Below are positions 1 to 4,574 of a DNA stretch of 7,067 bases, one piece after another; the first letter of the stretch is position 1, and the number at the start of each line of letters is the position of its first letter. The notes below the pieces were generated by a model. That model did not search any database and had not been told where the DNA came from. It was given only the letters and a program-made list of their open reading frames with translations. Location: positions 1,820-8,886 of the forward strand of contig MHEA01000250.1 in assembly GCA_001805085.1 (NCBI GenBank), written 5' to 3'. A program made the position numbers and the translations under genes. Origin of the DNA: Nitrospirae bacterium GWC2_57_9. GTDB taxonomy: Bacteria > Nitrospirota > UBA9217.

Positions 1-1
1 T

Positions 2-139
2 GCAATGCACGCTTTTACGAACCCTGAAGCTACCGAATCGGGCAAAAAGTTCAATATGCCGATTGCCTATAACGAGAAGGCAGATAAAGCATCTTGGGAA
101 GAAATGCAGGGTTTTTTCAAACAGATCTTTAACCGATAG
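2..139 (+). CDS. Dienelactone hydrolase family protein, C-terminal fragment
   Basis: Only the last 45 codons are present, running from the window edge to TAG at 137-139. The peptide begins AMHAFTNPEA and ends in a helix, SWEEMQGFFKQIF. The HAFTNP motif with a downstream AYN..AD..SWE..M..FF pattern is characteristic of the C-terminus of dienelactone hydrolase family alpha/beta hydrolases. In this family the His of that motif (bases 8-10) is the catalytic-triad histidine; the nucleophile and acid would lie upstream, outside the window. Members hydrolyse dienelactones or other esters and lactones, so the actual substrate cannot be judged from this piece. A terminator-like hairpin follows 10 bases after the stop, so this gene probably ends its transcription unit. 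The family call is fairly secure from the motif; no symbol is assigned. Confidence 0.8.
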   Translation, partial: AMHAFTNPEATESGKKFNMPIAYNEKADKASWEEMQGFFKQIFNR

Positions 140-149
140 ATTGCCTTTC

Positions 150-173
150 GGGCTTGGCCGCTCGGCCGAGCCC
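150..173 (+). terminator. Terminator-like hairpin after the hydrolase gene
   Basis: GGGCTTGGCC (150-159), a 4-base loop GCTC and GGCCGAGCCC (164-173) form a 10-bp stem with one G-T wobble. It starts 10 bases after the hydrolase stop codon. The tract that follows (ggttctcctccttta) is pyrimidine-rich but lacks a clean run of T, so intrinsic termination would be weak. It could also act as an mRNA 3'-end stabiliser. Confidence 0.45.
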
Positions 174-315
174 GGTTCTCCTCCTTTATCCTCCGTCCTA
201 CGCAAATCGATTTTTGTCATATTGAAGCGCCTCTGCGGCAAATGAAGGTTCGCACAGGCATCTGCAGGGAATTCGATTCTTAAGGCTGCAATCTCATCGT
301 ATTCGCTCGCTAACC

Positions 316-331
316 CCGCAGCAAGCTGCGG
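316..331. repeat. REP-like short palindrome
   Basis: CCGCAG (316-321), CAAG loop, CTGCGG (326-331) form a perfect 6-bp stem with a 4-base loop. It is preceded by cgctcgctaac. A small, GC-rich, perfect hairpin alone in an intergenic gap is typical of REP-type extragenic repeats. Only one copy is present here, so repeat status is an inference. Confidence 0.35.
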
Positions 332-397
332 AGGTCAGCCAGAACTCCAGAATTCAAGAAAGCGGCTCAAACAAAAAACTATTTAAATCGGGATTTC

Positions 398-408
398 TGT
401 GCTATATT
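398..408 (+). promoter_or_regulatory. Extended -10 promoter for the 450-821 gene
   Basis: TGTGCTATATT matches the extended -10 consensus TRTGnTATAAT at all but one informative position; the -10 hexamer is TATATT (403-408). No good -35 is seen at 16-18 bp spacing (tattta at 380-385), which fits an extended -10 promoter that depends less on -35. The start site would fall near 415, giving a leader of about 35 nt. Confidence 0.5.
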
Positions 409-449
409 TTTTTGAGCATTTTCAAACAAGGAAATCCTGCTGACCGCTT

Positions 450-821
450 ATGCTAAAAGAGCTATTATCCGGAAAATACCGGGATAAAGAGGATCGAAGA
501 TGGTTTTCTGACGATTATTTTGATCTAATCGTCTGGATTGGACAGAATTTCGTCATCAAGGGATTTCAGTTATGCTATGACAAGCGAGGCAAAGAGCGGG
601 CCATAACCTGGTTGCGCGACAAAGGGCTCAGTCACGAAAAGATAGACGACGGCGAGGCAAGCCCGGAAAAGAACCGGTCACCCATTCTTCTCCCGGACGG
701 TCAGTGCCCGGTGCAGGAGGTTTTAGAGCGTTTTGAGGCAAACAGCGCAGATATCGACACGGCTGTCCGGTCATTCGTTCTGAGTAAAATAGAAGAATAC
801 AAGGCAGTGATCAAGAAGTAA
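450..821 (+). CDS. Conserved hypothetical protein (123 aa)
   Basis: No function is known to me. The protein is small, soluble and acidic-basic mixed, without signal peptide or membrane segment. Near the N-terminus (residues 16-29) it has RRWFSDDYFDLIVW, then GFQLCYD (38-44) and ERAITW (49-54), followed by KIDDGE and a SPILLPDG segment; the C-terminal third is helical and charged. The pattern 'W(F/Y)xDxYFDLxVW ... GFQLCYD ... ERAxTW' recalls uncharacterised proteins of similar length in Proteobacteria. The start is constrained: an in-frame TGA lies at 441-443, so ATG 450 is the first usable codon. AAGGA at 428-432 is 17 bases away, too far for a good Shine-Dalgarno. It is followed after 61 bp by the AlkD-like gene and may be cotranscribed with it. 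Confidence 0.75.
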   Translation: MLKELLSGKYRDKEDRRWFSDDYFDLIVWIGQNFVIKGFQLCYDKRGKERAITWLRDKGLSHEKIDDGEASPEKNRSPILLPDGQCPVQEVLERFEANSADIDTAVRSFVLSKIEEYKAVIKK

Positions 822-841
822 GGGCTTTTCGCAAAACGCCC
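822..841 (+). other. Hairpin directly after the hypothetical gene
   Basis: GGGC TTTT (822-829), loop CGC, AAAA C GCCC (833-841) give an 8-bp stem with one bulged C, starting immediately after the TAA stop. No T run follows, so it is a poor intrinsic terminator. It may protect the upstream mRNA or separate expression of the two genes. It is the only visible structure in the 61-bp gap before the AlkD-like gene. Confidence 0.3.
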
Positions 842-882
842 CAGAGAAAGCCGTTCGCAGTGTATTCTGCGATCCAATCAAG

Positions 883-1587
883 ATGAACTTCGACAGCATT
901 AAGCAAAGAATCCTCAGGCTTGCGGACAGGGACAAGGCGCAGATCCTCAGGGGTTTCTTCAAGACAGGGCCTGGACAATACGGCGAGGGCGACATTTTTC
1001 TTGGCGTTACCGTTCCAGTCCTCAGGAAGCTCGCGAAGGAGTGCAAGAAAACCTCCGCAGCTGACGCGTTTCGGCTGTTGCGGTCATCGATCCATGAGGA
1101 GCGTCTGCTGGCGCTCTTCCTCCTCATCGAGCGCTATCGCAAAGGGGATGATTCGCAAAAAAAAGAAATATATGAAGGCTACCTCAAGAGCACGCGCTAT
1201 ATCAATAACTGGGACCTGGTCGATCTGTCCGCACCGAACATTGTCGGAAACTATCTTTCCGGAAGATCGCGGAAGCCGCTCTATGATCTTGCCCGCTCAA
1301 GCAGCTTATGGGACCGGCGAATCGCGATCCTTGCGACGTTCTCTTTTATCAGGCAGAATCAATTTTCAGAGACGATAAAAATCGCTAAAATCCTCATCTC
1401 CGATGAGCACGATCTTATCCATAAAGCCGTGGGATGGATGCTCCGCGAGGTGGGGAAGCGCAACCTATCAATCGAAGAGGAGTATCTTCTGGCGCATTAT
1501 CGGAAAATGCCGCGTACCATGTTGCGGTACGCCATTGAGCGCTTTCCCGAAGACCGGAGGAAACAGTATCTGGCCAGCTCGGTGTGA
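883..1587 (+). CDS. AlkD-like DNA alkylation repair glycosylase
   Basis: This 234-residue protein matches the AlkC/AlkD HEAT-like repeat family in length and motifs. Family members remove positively charged N3- and N7-alkylpurines from DNA without flipping the base out. Visible hallmarks are FFKTGPGQYGEGD (25-37), GVTVPVLRKLAK (41-52), NNWDLVD (108-114), WDRRIA (143-148), HKAVGWMLREVGK (180-192) and MPRTMLRYAIE near the end. W110, D114, R145/R146 and W185 occupy the places of the DNA-binding and catalytic Trp/Asp/Arg/Trp residues known from Bacillus cereus AlkD, so the enzyme should be active. ATG 883 is the only start: an in-frame TGA lies at 808 and no other start codon follows it. No Shine-Dalgarno is visible, so translation may be weak or depend on the upstream gene. 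It ends 12 bp from the convergent lipoprotein gene. Confidence 0.92.
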   Translation: MNFDSIKQRILRLADRDKAQILRGFFKTGPGQYGEGDIFLGVTVPVLRKLAKECKKTSAADAFRLLRSSIHEERLLALFLLIERYRKGDDSQKKEIYEGYLKSTRYINNWDLVDLSAPNIVGNYLSGRSRKPLYDLARSSSLWDRRIAILATFSFIRQNQFSETIKIAKILISDEHDLIHKAVGWMLREVGKRNLSIEEEYLLAHYRKMPRTMLRYAIERFPEDRRKQYLASSV

Positions 1588-1599
1588 AGTCAGGACCGT

Positions 1600-2181
1600 T
1601 CAGGGCATTCTTTTCAAGCTGTTCCTCTGACGGTTCGCTGTGTCTATCGCCTTTAGGATGGTTTTGTTCCCGGGATCGAACGCCAGTATTTTCTCCCAGG
1701 CTGCAATCGCTTCGTCCAGCTTCTCATCCCGGTATTTAATCAAGCCTGTCTCCAAGAGCGCCTGTGAGCATGTCTTGAGCTGCCTTTTCAAATAGTCATT
1801 GTCGAAGGAAAGCTTGCCCGGTAGAGCTGCGTCAGTAACGCGGCTTTCGAGCAAAACGCTATAGAGGCTCCCGGCGTGTGCAAAATCCCTCTTCTGCAAA
1901 GCACGGTCAGCCTTTTCCCGAACCTGCTTCCCGACAGCTATATAGGTCTCCGCGATATTCCCGTCTTTGCAGCTGTCATACAATTCCGCATAGAGCATGA
2001 GCGCCTCGGCATATTGACCAAGCGCTGTATAATGCTCAGCCTGCCGGAGGGCTCTGCTGATATCCCCGCCTGGTTCGGCAACGGTCGGCGAGACCCTCTC
2101 GCCCGTTGCGCAGGCTGGGATAGCTGCCAGAGCGGCAATGAGCAGAAGCAGCAGTCCGTATTCCCTTATCCGCATGGTCAT
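1600..2181 (-). CDS. TPR-containing lipoprotein coupled to the HD-GYP gene
   Basis: A 193-residue predicted lipoprotein. A basic N-terminus (MTMRIRE) and a hydrophobic stretch GLLLLLIAALA (9-19) lead into I-P-A-C, placing the lipidated cysteine at C24. The mature part is helical with TPR-like repeats at about 45-72, 90-113 and 141-174; the last (GLIKYRDEKLDEAIAAWEKI, then LAFDPGN) is the clearest. Such proteins usually act as protein-interaction scaffolds on a membrane face. Its ATG (2181-2179) overlaps the TGA of the HD-GYP gene as ATGA, so the two are translationally coupled and probably work together. An alternative start at M3 (2175) would shorten the n-region by two residues without changing the lipobox. 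No specific function is recognised, and no terminator is seen after the stop before the convergent alkD tail. Confidence 0.85.
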   Translation of the reverse strand: MTMRIREYGLLLLLIAALAAIPACATGERVSPTVAEPGGDISRALRQAEHYTALGQYAEALMLYAELYDSCKDGNIAETYIAVGKQVREKADRALQKRDFAHAGSLYSVLLESRVTDAALPGKLSFDNDYLKRQLKTCSQALLETGLIKYRDEKLDEAIAAWEKILAFDPGNKTILKAIDTANRQRNSLKRMP

Positions 2182-3533
2182 CCTCTCGACGAAAATTGTT
2201 CGGCAAGAACCGGGTCCGAAGCGAGCGCTTGCTGAAAAACTTCGACAAGCCAGGGATTGAATTGTCTGCCCGAACAGCGGGTCAGTTCCTGCAATGCGTC
2301 GTCCTGACAGAAAGATTTCTTGTAGGGGCGGACAGAGGTCATGGCATCAAAGGCATCAGCTATAGCAATGATCGCGGCATGCAAGGGAACATCATCACCT
2401 CGAAGGCCGTCAGGATACCCCTCTCCGTTGAACCATTCATGATGGTGTCTGACCGCCGGAATATACTTTTGCAGCGAAGAGGCCCTGCCCAGAATGGCCG
2501 CTCCGTATTCGCAGTGTGCCAGGATCTGCCGGTGCTCCTCGGGGTCCAGAGGACCGTTTTTCAGCAGTATATAATCGGGCATTTTGAGCTTCCCCACATC
2601 ATGAAAAAGACTGGCGATCTCCAGGTCTTCCAGTTCCTGACGGGAGAATCCAATGGCCTTCCCGATCCGCACCGCCAGTTTGGCTACCCTCGTGGAGTGG
2701 CCGAGGGTATACGGGTCCCGTGCATCGATCGCTGCCGTTAATACCTTGACCGTCGATACATACGAATCTTCCAGTTCCTGCGCGTAGCTGTGCAGCCTTT
2801 CCTGCTGCCGCGTAGTCAGATCCGTCATCTGGTTGAAGCTCTTCGTCAGATTCCCGAGTTCGTCATGTGAAAATATGTTCAATTTCGTTCGTCTCCCCAC
2901 TTTGAGTTCATTGACGCCCCGTGAAAGCTCCTTGATCGGCTTTGTAATAAATGACGAGAGCACAAGGATGCAGCCCAGGCCGAGGAGCATGGTAACGGCC
3001 ATTCCGACACCGATGCGCTTCAGAGTTTCCGATCTGGCATCGAGCAGGGATGACCTGTTTATTCCGATTATGACGTTGCCTATCTGCTTATTATTAAAGG
3101 TCATGGGCGCCTGTATTTCGAAACTATCCGCTTCGTCCTTGATCTGGTAGATCCGGGTGCCGTCTTTCGTTTCCGTGATCGCATCAGCGACCGATCTTGA
3201 GAACACCTGGCCGATCTTGCTCATATCGGTGTGTGTCAGGATCTCGAACCGGGAATTGGTCACTGCCGCATACTGAATATCCTCATTTGCTTCCTTCACC
3301 CTCCAGCTGATATTGTCAATGGCAAGGAGGTCGCCGGCAAGAATACTGTAGGGAGCCACGGCTGCAATACTCTTGCTCAAGGCCTCCGCTCGCTTCATCA
3401 GGGAATTCATGACCTGCCGGTTCATGGTTTGTACGGTCAGAAGGGTAAAAAGGGTGGCTGTGACAAGGAGCAGGGTAGTGATAAACAATGTTATCTTAAA
3501 TCTCAAGGTTGTAAGAAAGGATATTTTCATCAT
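2178..3533 (-). CDS. Membrane HAMP/HD-GYP cyclic-dinucleotide phosphodiesterase
   Basis: A 451-residue inner-membrane sensor enzyme. TM1 spans about 12-34, an extracytoplasmic Cache/PAS-like domain about 36-172 (with GDLLAIDN, YAAVTNSRFEILTHTD, GNVIIGIN), TM2 about 174-196 and HAMP about 195-247 (KPIKEL, HDELG). A short linker helix leads to the HD-GYP domain at 258-440. The HD-GYP signature is complete: GHSTRVA (278-284), FHDVGK (H311, D312, K315), H340, HHHE (363-366), GEGYPDGL (370-377), D393 and RPYK (402-405). HD-GYP proteins hydrolyse c-di-GMP, and some act on 3'3'-cGAMP; the sequence does not decide which. ATG 3533 is fixed by an in-frame TAA upstream, and lacks a nearby Shine-Dalgarno. 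Its TGA overlaps the TPR lipoprotein start. Substrate sensing by the periplasmic domain is unknown. Confidence 0.95.
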   Translation of the reverse strand: MMKISFLTTLRFKITLFITTLLLVTATLFTLLTVQTMNRQVMNSLMKRAEALSKSIAAVAPYSILAGDLLAIDNISWRVKEANEDIQYAAVTNSRFEILTHTDMSKIGQVFSRSVADAITETKDGTRIYQIKDEADSFEIQAPMTFNNKQIGNVIIGINRSSLLDARSETLKRIGVGMAVTMLLGLGCILVLSSFITKPIKELSRGVNELKVGRRTKLNIFSHDELGNLTKSFNQMTDLTTRQQERLHSYAQELEDSYVSTVKVLTAAIDARDPYTLGHSTRVAKLAVRIGKAIGFSRQELEDLEIASLFHDVGKLKMPDYILLKNGPLDPEEHRQILAHCEYGAAILGRASSLQKYIPAVRHHHEWFNGEGYPDGLRGDDVPLHAAIIAIADAFDAMTSVRPYKKSFCQDDALQELTRCSGRQFNPWLVEVFQQALASDPVLAEQFSSRG

Positions 3534-3572
3534 AAGGAATAAATTATGTACGCGAAAAGTTTCTATTCCTTA
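3533..3572. repeat. Perfect 9-bp inverted repeat at the HD-GYP promoter/start
   Basis: TAAGGAATA (3533-3541) and TATTCCTTA (3564-3572) are exact reverse complements, 22 bp apart. One arm overlaps the end of the -10 element and the expected start site; the other abuts and overlaps the start codon by one base. It could be a two-half-site operator. If transcription began further upstream it would form an mRNA hairpin that buries the only AAGGA near this gene. Confidence 0.45.
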
Positions 3573-3599
3573 AATAGCATAATTTTTCTCTGCAGTCAA
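3571..3599 (-). promoter_or_regulatory. Sigma-70-type promoter of the HD-GYP gene
   Basis: On the minus strand TTGACT (3599-3594) and TATTTA (3576-3571) are separated by exactly 17 bp, and TGC sits directly before the -10, giving an extended -10. The start site would lie near 3564, leaving a leader of about 30 nt. The HD-GYP gene therefore has its own promoter besides any read-through from the TPR gene at 3716-4186. Confidence 0.6.
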
Positions 3600-3715
3600 T
3601 TCACGGGATTTTTTAGACTGAAACTTAAGATGCAAAAACAGAAGGGGGGTACGATAGCTTCAGCGTGATGGAAGTCAGCGAGAGAAGGGAGGCGGGAATG
3701 ACTAGGAAGAAAGGA

Positions 3716-4186
3716 TCAAGGCTTTGGTGATTGTTCCTGCGCGATTGTTCCAGGCCCCGGATGCGCAGCTTCGAGCATCGGGTTAGCGGGCACTGGCGAC
3801 GGTACTACCGAGTCCTGAGGGTCGGAATTCTTCTCAAGGCTGTTTTCTGCTTTGTATTTCTGGGGAGTGAAGTTGGGGTCGAGTTCATAGGCTTTCTCAA
3901 AACTTTCGATCGATTTCACCCTGCTTTCGCTGTCTCCCGTTCTGCCTTTCAAATAATATGCATAACCAAGGTAGTAGTACGCTTCCGCATCAGGAGCGAT
4001 GGAGACCGCTTCCTCGAGTGCATTCACGGCAGCGTCCAGGTTCTTTGCCTTGAGGTGTCCAATGCCCTTTTCAATAAAGGCCTCCGCGGCCTTTGTATCA
4101 AAAAGTTCTTCTTCCTCGGCAAGGACCGATTGAACGCCAGTGACCAGAATCATTGCACCGATCGCCCAGATCACCATCCTGCGCAT
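3716..4186 (-). CDS. Secreted TPR protein with Pro-rich tail
   Basis: A 156-residue predicted periplasmic protein. The N-terminus (MRRMVIW, then a hydrophobic stretch to V21) is a Sec signal peptide with likely cleavage after V-L-A (21-23); no lipobox cysteine is present. The mature part carries TPR-like helices: AAEAFIEKGIGHLKAKNLDA (33-52), ALEEAVSIAPDAEAYYYLGY (56-75) and SIESFEKAYELDPNF (92-106). The last 40 or so residues are low-complexity and proline-rich, with no recognised motif. TPR folds mediate protein contacts; the partner is unknown. GAGGTG (4197-4192) lies 5 bases before ATG 4186, so the start is well supported. It sits 182 bp upstream of the HD-GYP gene on the same strand, with similar promoter architecture, which suggests a shared role. 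Confidence 0.82.
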   Translation of the reverse strand: MRRMVIWAIGAMILVTGVQSVLAEEEELFDTKAAEAFIEKGIGHLKAKNLDAAVNALEEAVSIAPDAEAYYYLGYAYYLKGRTGDSESRVKSIESFEKAYELDPNFTPQKYKAENSLEKNSDPQDSVVPSPVPANPMLEAAHPGPGTIAQEQSPKP

Positions 4187-4191
4187 CTTTT

Positions 4192-4197
4192 CACCTC
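4192..4197 (-). promoter_or_regulatory. Shine-Dalgarno of the secreted TPR gene
   Basis: The minus strand reads GAGGTG, then 5 bases (aaaag), then ATG at 4186. This fixes the start of the secreted TPR protein. Confidence 0.75.
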
Positions 4198-4220
4198 ATA
4201 GAACCGATTAATTTATTGTA

Positions 4221-4250
4221 ACAATAGCATAGGCCGGTCCTGCATGTCAA
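4221..4250 (-). promoter_or_regulatory. Sigma-70-type promoter of the secreted TPR gene, with dyad on the -10
   Basis: On the minus strand a perfect TTGACA (4250-4245) is followed after 18 bp by TATTGT (4226-4221), with TGC directly before it (extended -10). The -10 is one arm of an exact dyad TATTGT-A-ACAATA (4214-4226), so a repressor bound there would cover the -10 and start site. The predicted leader is about 28 nt. Confidence 0.65.
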
Positions 4251-4329
4251 CAAGACTGTCGTTTGTTCCTGCTGCGATAGACAAAAATGTCGAGCGGAGA
4301 AAAACCAATAGAATTGCGGATAAAATGAT

Positions 4330-4341
4330 CTTTTCGAAAAG
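4330..4341. repeat. 12-bp perfect palindrome, possible activator site
   Basis: CTTTTCGAAAAG is its own reverse complement. Its centre is about 125 bp upstream of the start site expected from the sigma-54-like promoter, a usual distance for an enhancer-binding activator. A chance palindrome in AT-rich DNA is equally possible. Confidence 0.25.
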
Positions 4342-4432
4342 CAGAGCGCCCCCTTTCGACAAAATTTTCCTCTCTTCCCACGTCCTGTTGCCTGGTGTAA
4401 ATCAAATAGACCAAAAAATCAACAAGATAAAA

Positions 4433-4450
4433 TTTGGCACAGAGATTGTA
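4433..4450 (+). promoter_or_regulatory. Sigma-54-like promoter for the rhodanese-efflux operon
   Basis: TTTGGCACAGAGATTGTA matches the sigma-54 pattern TGGCAC-N5-TTGCW. The -24 box is perfect, the GG-to-G spacing is the required 12, and the one mismatch is GT in place of GC at -12. Transcription would begin near 4461, six bases before the long stem-loop. The -12 mismatch lowers confidence because that GC is normally strongly conserved. Confidence 0.4.
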
Positions 4451-4466
4451 TTAGAGTAGGCAAGCG

Positions 4467-4540
4467 TGAACAATGGGCACTGTCACTCCCCCATTCCCTC
4501 CTTACCCGGAGGTAATCCCCTTGGCAGTGTCCATTGTTCG
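4467..4540 (+). promoter_or_regulatory. Structured leader with anti-Shine-Dalgarno (candidate translational switch)
   Basis: GAACAATGGGCACTG (4468-4482) pairs with CAGTGTCCATTGTTC (4525-4539): 15 bp with a single G-U. It extends to 19 bp (4467-4485 with 4522-4540) through two more wobbles and two Watson-Crick pairs. The 36-nt loop contains CCCTCCTT (4496-4503), which is the exact complement of the rhodanese Shine-Dalgarno AAGGAGGG (4563-4570). The same tract can pair locally with GGAGG (4508-4512) as CCTCC-6-GGAGG. An alternative small hairpin, TTACC-CGGA-GGTAA (4502-4515), overlaps both. The arrangement allows a pseudoknot that blocks the ribosome site, or a local fold that frees it. I do not recognise a described riboswitch class. 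Confidence 0.5.
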
Positions 4541-4562
4541 GGCTTTTCTATCGAGCAGACGC

Positions 4563-4570
4563 AAGGAGGG
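4563..4570 (+). promoter_or_regulatory. Shine-Dalgarno that sets the rhodanese start
   Basis: AAGGAGGG ends four bases before GTG 4575 (five from the core AAGGAGG). It is the strongest ribosome binding site in the window and supports the GTG over the upstream in-frame ATG 4473. A second pair, GGAGG (4508-4512) eight bases before TTG 4521, lies in the same frame. Confidence 0.65.
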
Positions 4571-4574
4571 CGCT

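Larger units (their letters stand above)
140..449. other. Non-coding gap between hydrolase and hypothetical gene
   Basis: This 310-bp stretch contains no convincing gene. It holds the hairpin at 150-173, a short perfect palindrome at 316-331 and an extended -10 promoter at 398-408. A 60-codon frame at 63-245 overlaps the hydrolase end, has no ribosome binding site and its product resembles nothing recognisable. Two GAATTC hexamers (269-274 and 350-355) bracket the palindrome at about 80 bp, which may mark the borders of a repeated element. No tRNA fold was seen. Confidence 0.6.
4187..4574. other. Divergent regulatory region between TPR gene and rhodanese operon
   Basis: This 388-bp region separates divergent transcription units and is AT-richer than its neighbours in its middle part. 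It holds the minus-strand promoter (4221-4250), a 12-bp palindrome (4330-4341), a sigma-54-like promoter (4433-4450), a long stem-loop (4467-4540) and the rhodanese Shine-Dalgarno (4563-4570). A 71-codon frame at 4244-4459 was judged non-coding, because it begins inside the divergent promoter and its product has no recognisable features. Confidence 0.65.

Noticed and set aside
63..245. 60-codon frame at the left edge
   Set aside because: It overlaps the hydrolase C-terminus in another frame and crosses the terminator-like hairpin, with no ribosome site.
920..1378. 152-codon frame within the AlkD-like gene
   Set aside because: It is an out-of-frame, Arg/Ser-rich translation of a well-supported AlkD-like gene.
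2196..2741. 181-codon plus-strand frame opposite the HD-GYP gene
   Set aside because: It lies antisense to an intact HD-GYP domain with all signature residues, so it is a shadow frame.
3731..4201. 156-codon plus-strand frame opposite the secreted TPR gene
   Set aside because: The minus-strand gene has a signal peptide, TPR repeats, a Shine-Dalgarno and a promoter. The plus-strand product is Cys/Phe/Arg-rich without features.
4244..4459. 71-codon frame in the divergent region
   Set aside because: It begins inside the minus-strand promoter, has no ribosome site, runs across the sigma-54-like promoter and shows no family features.
4473..4574. N-terminal extension of the rhodanese from ATG 4473
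   Set aside because: No ribosome site precedes it, the added residues are not rhodanese-like, and this stretch forms the leader stem. GTG 4575 has a strong Shine-Dalgarno at good spacing.
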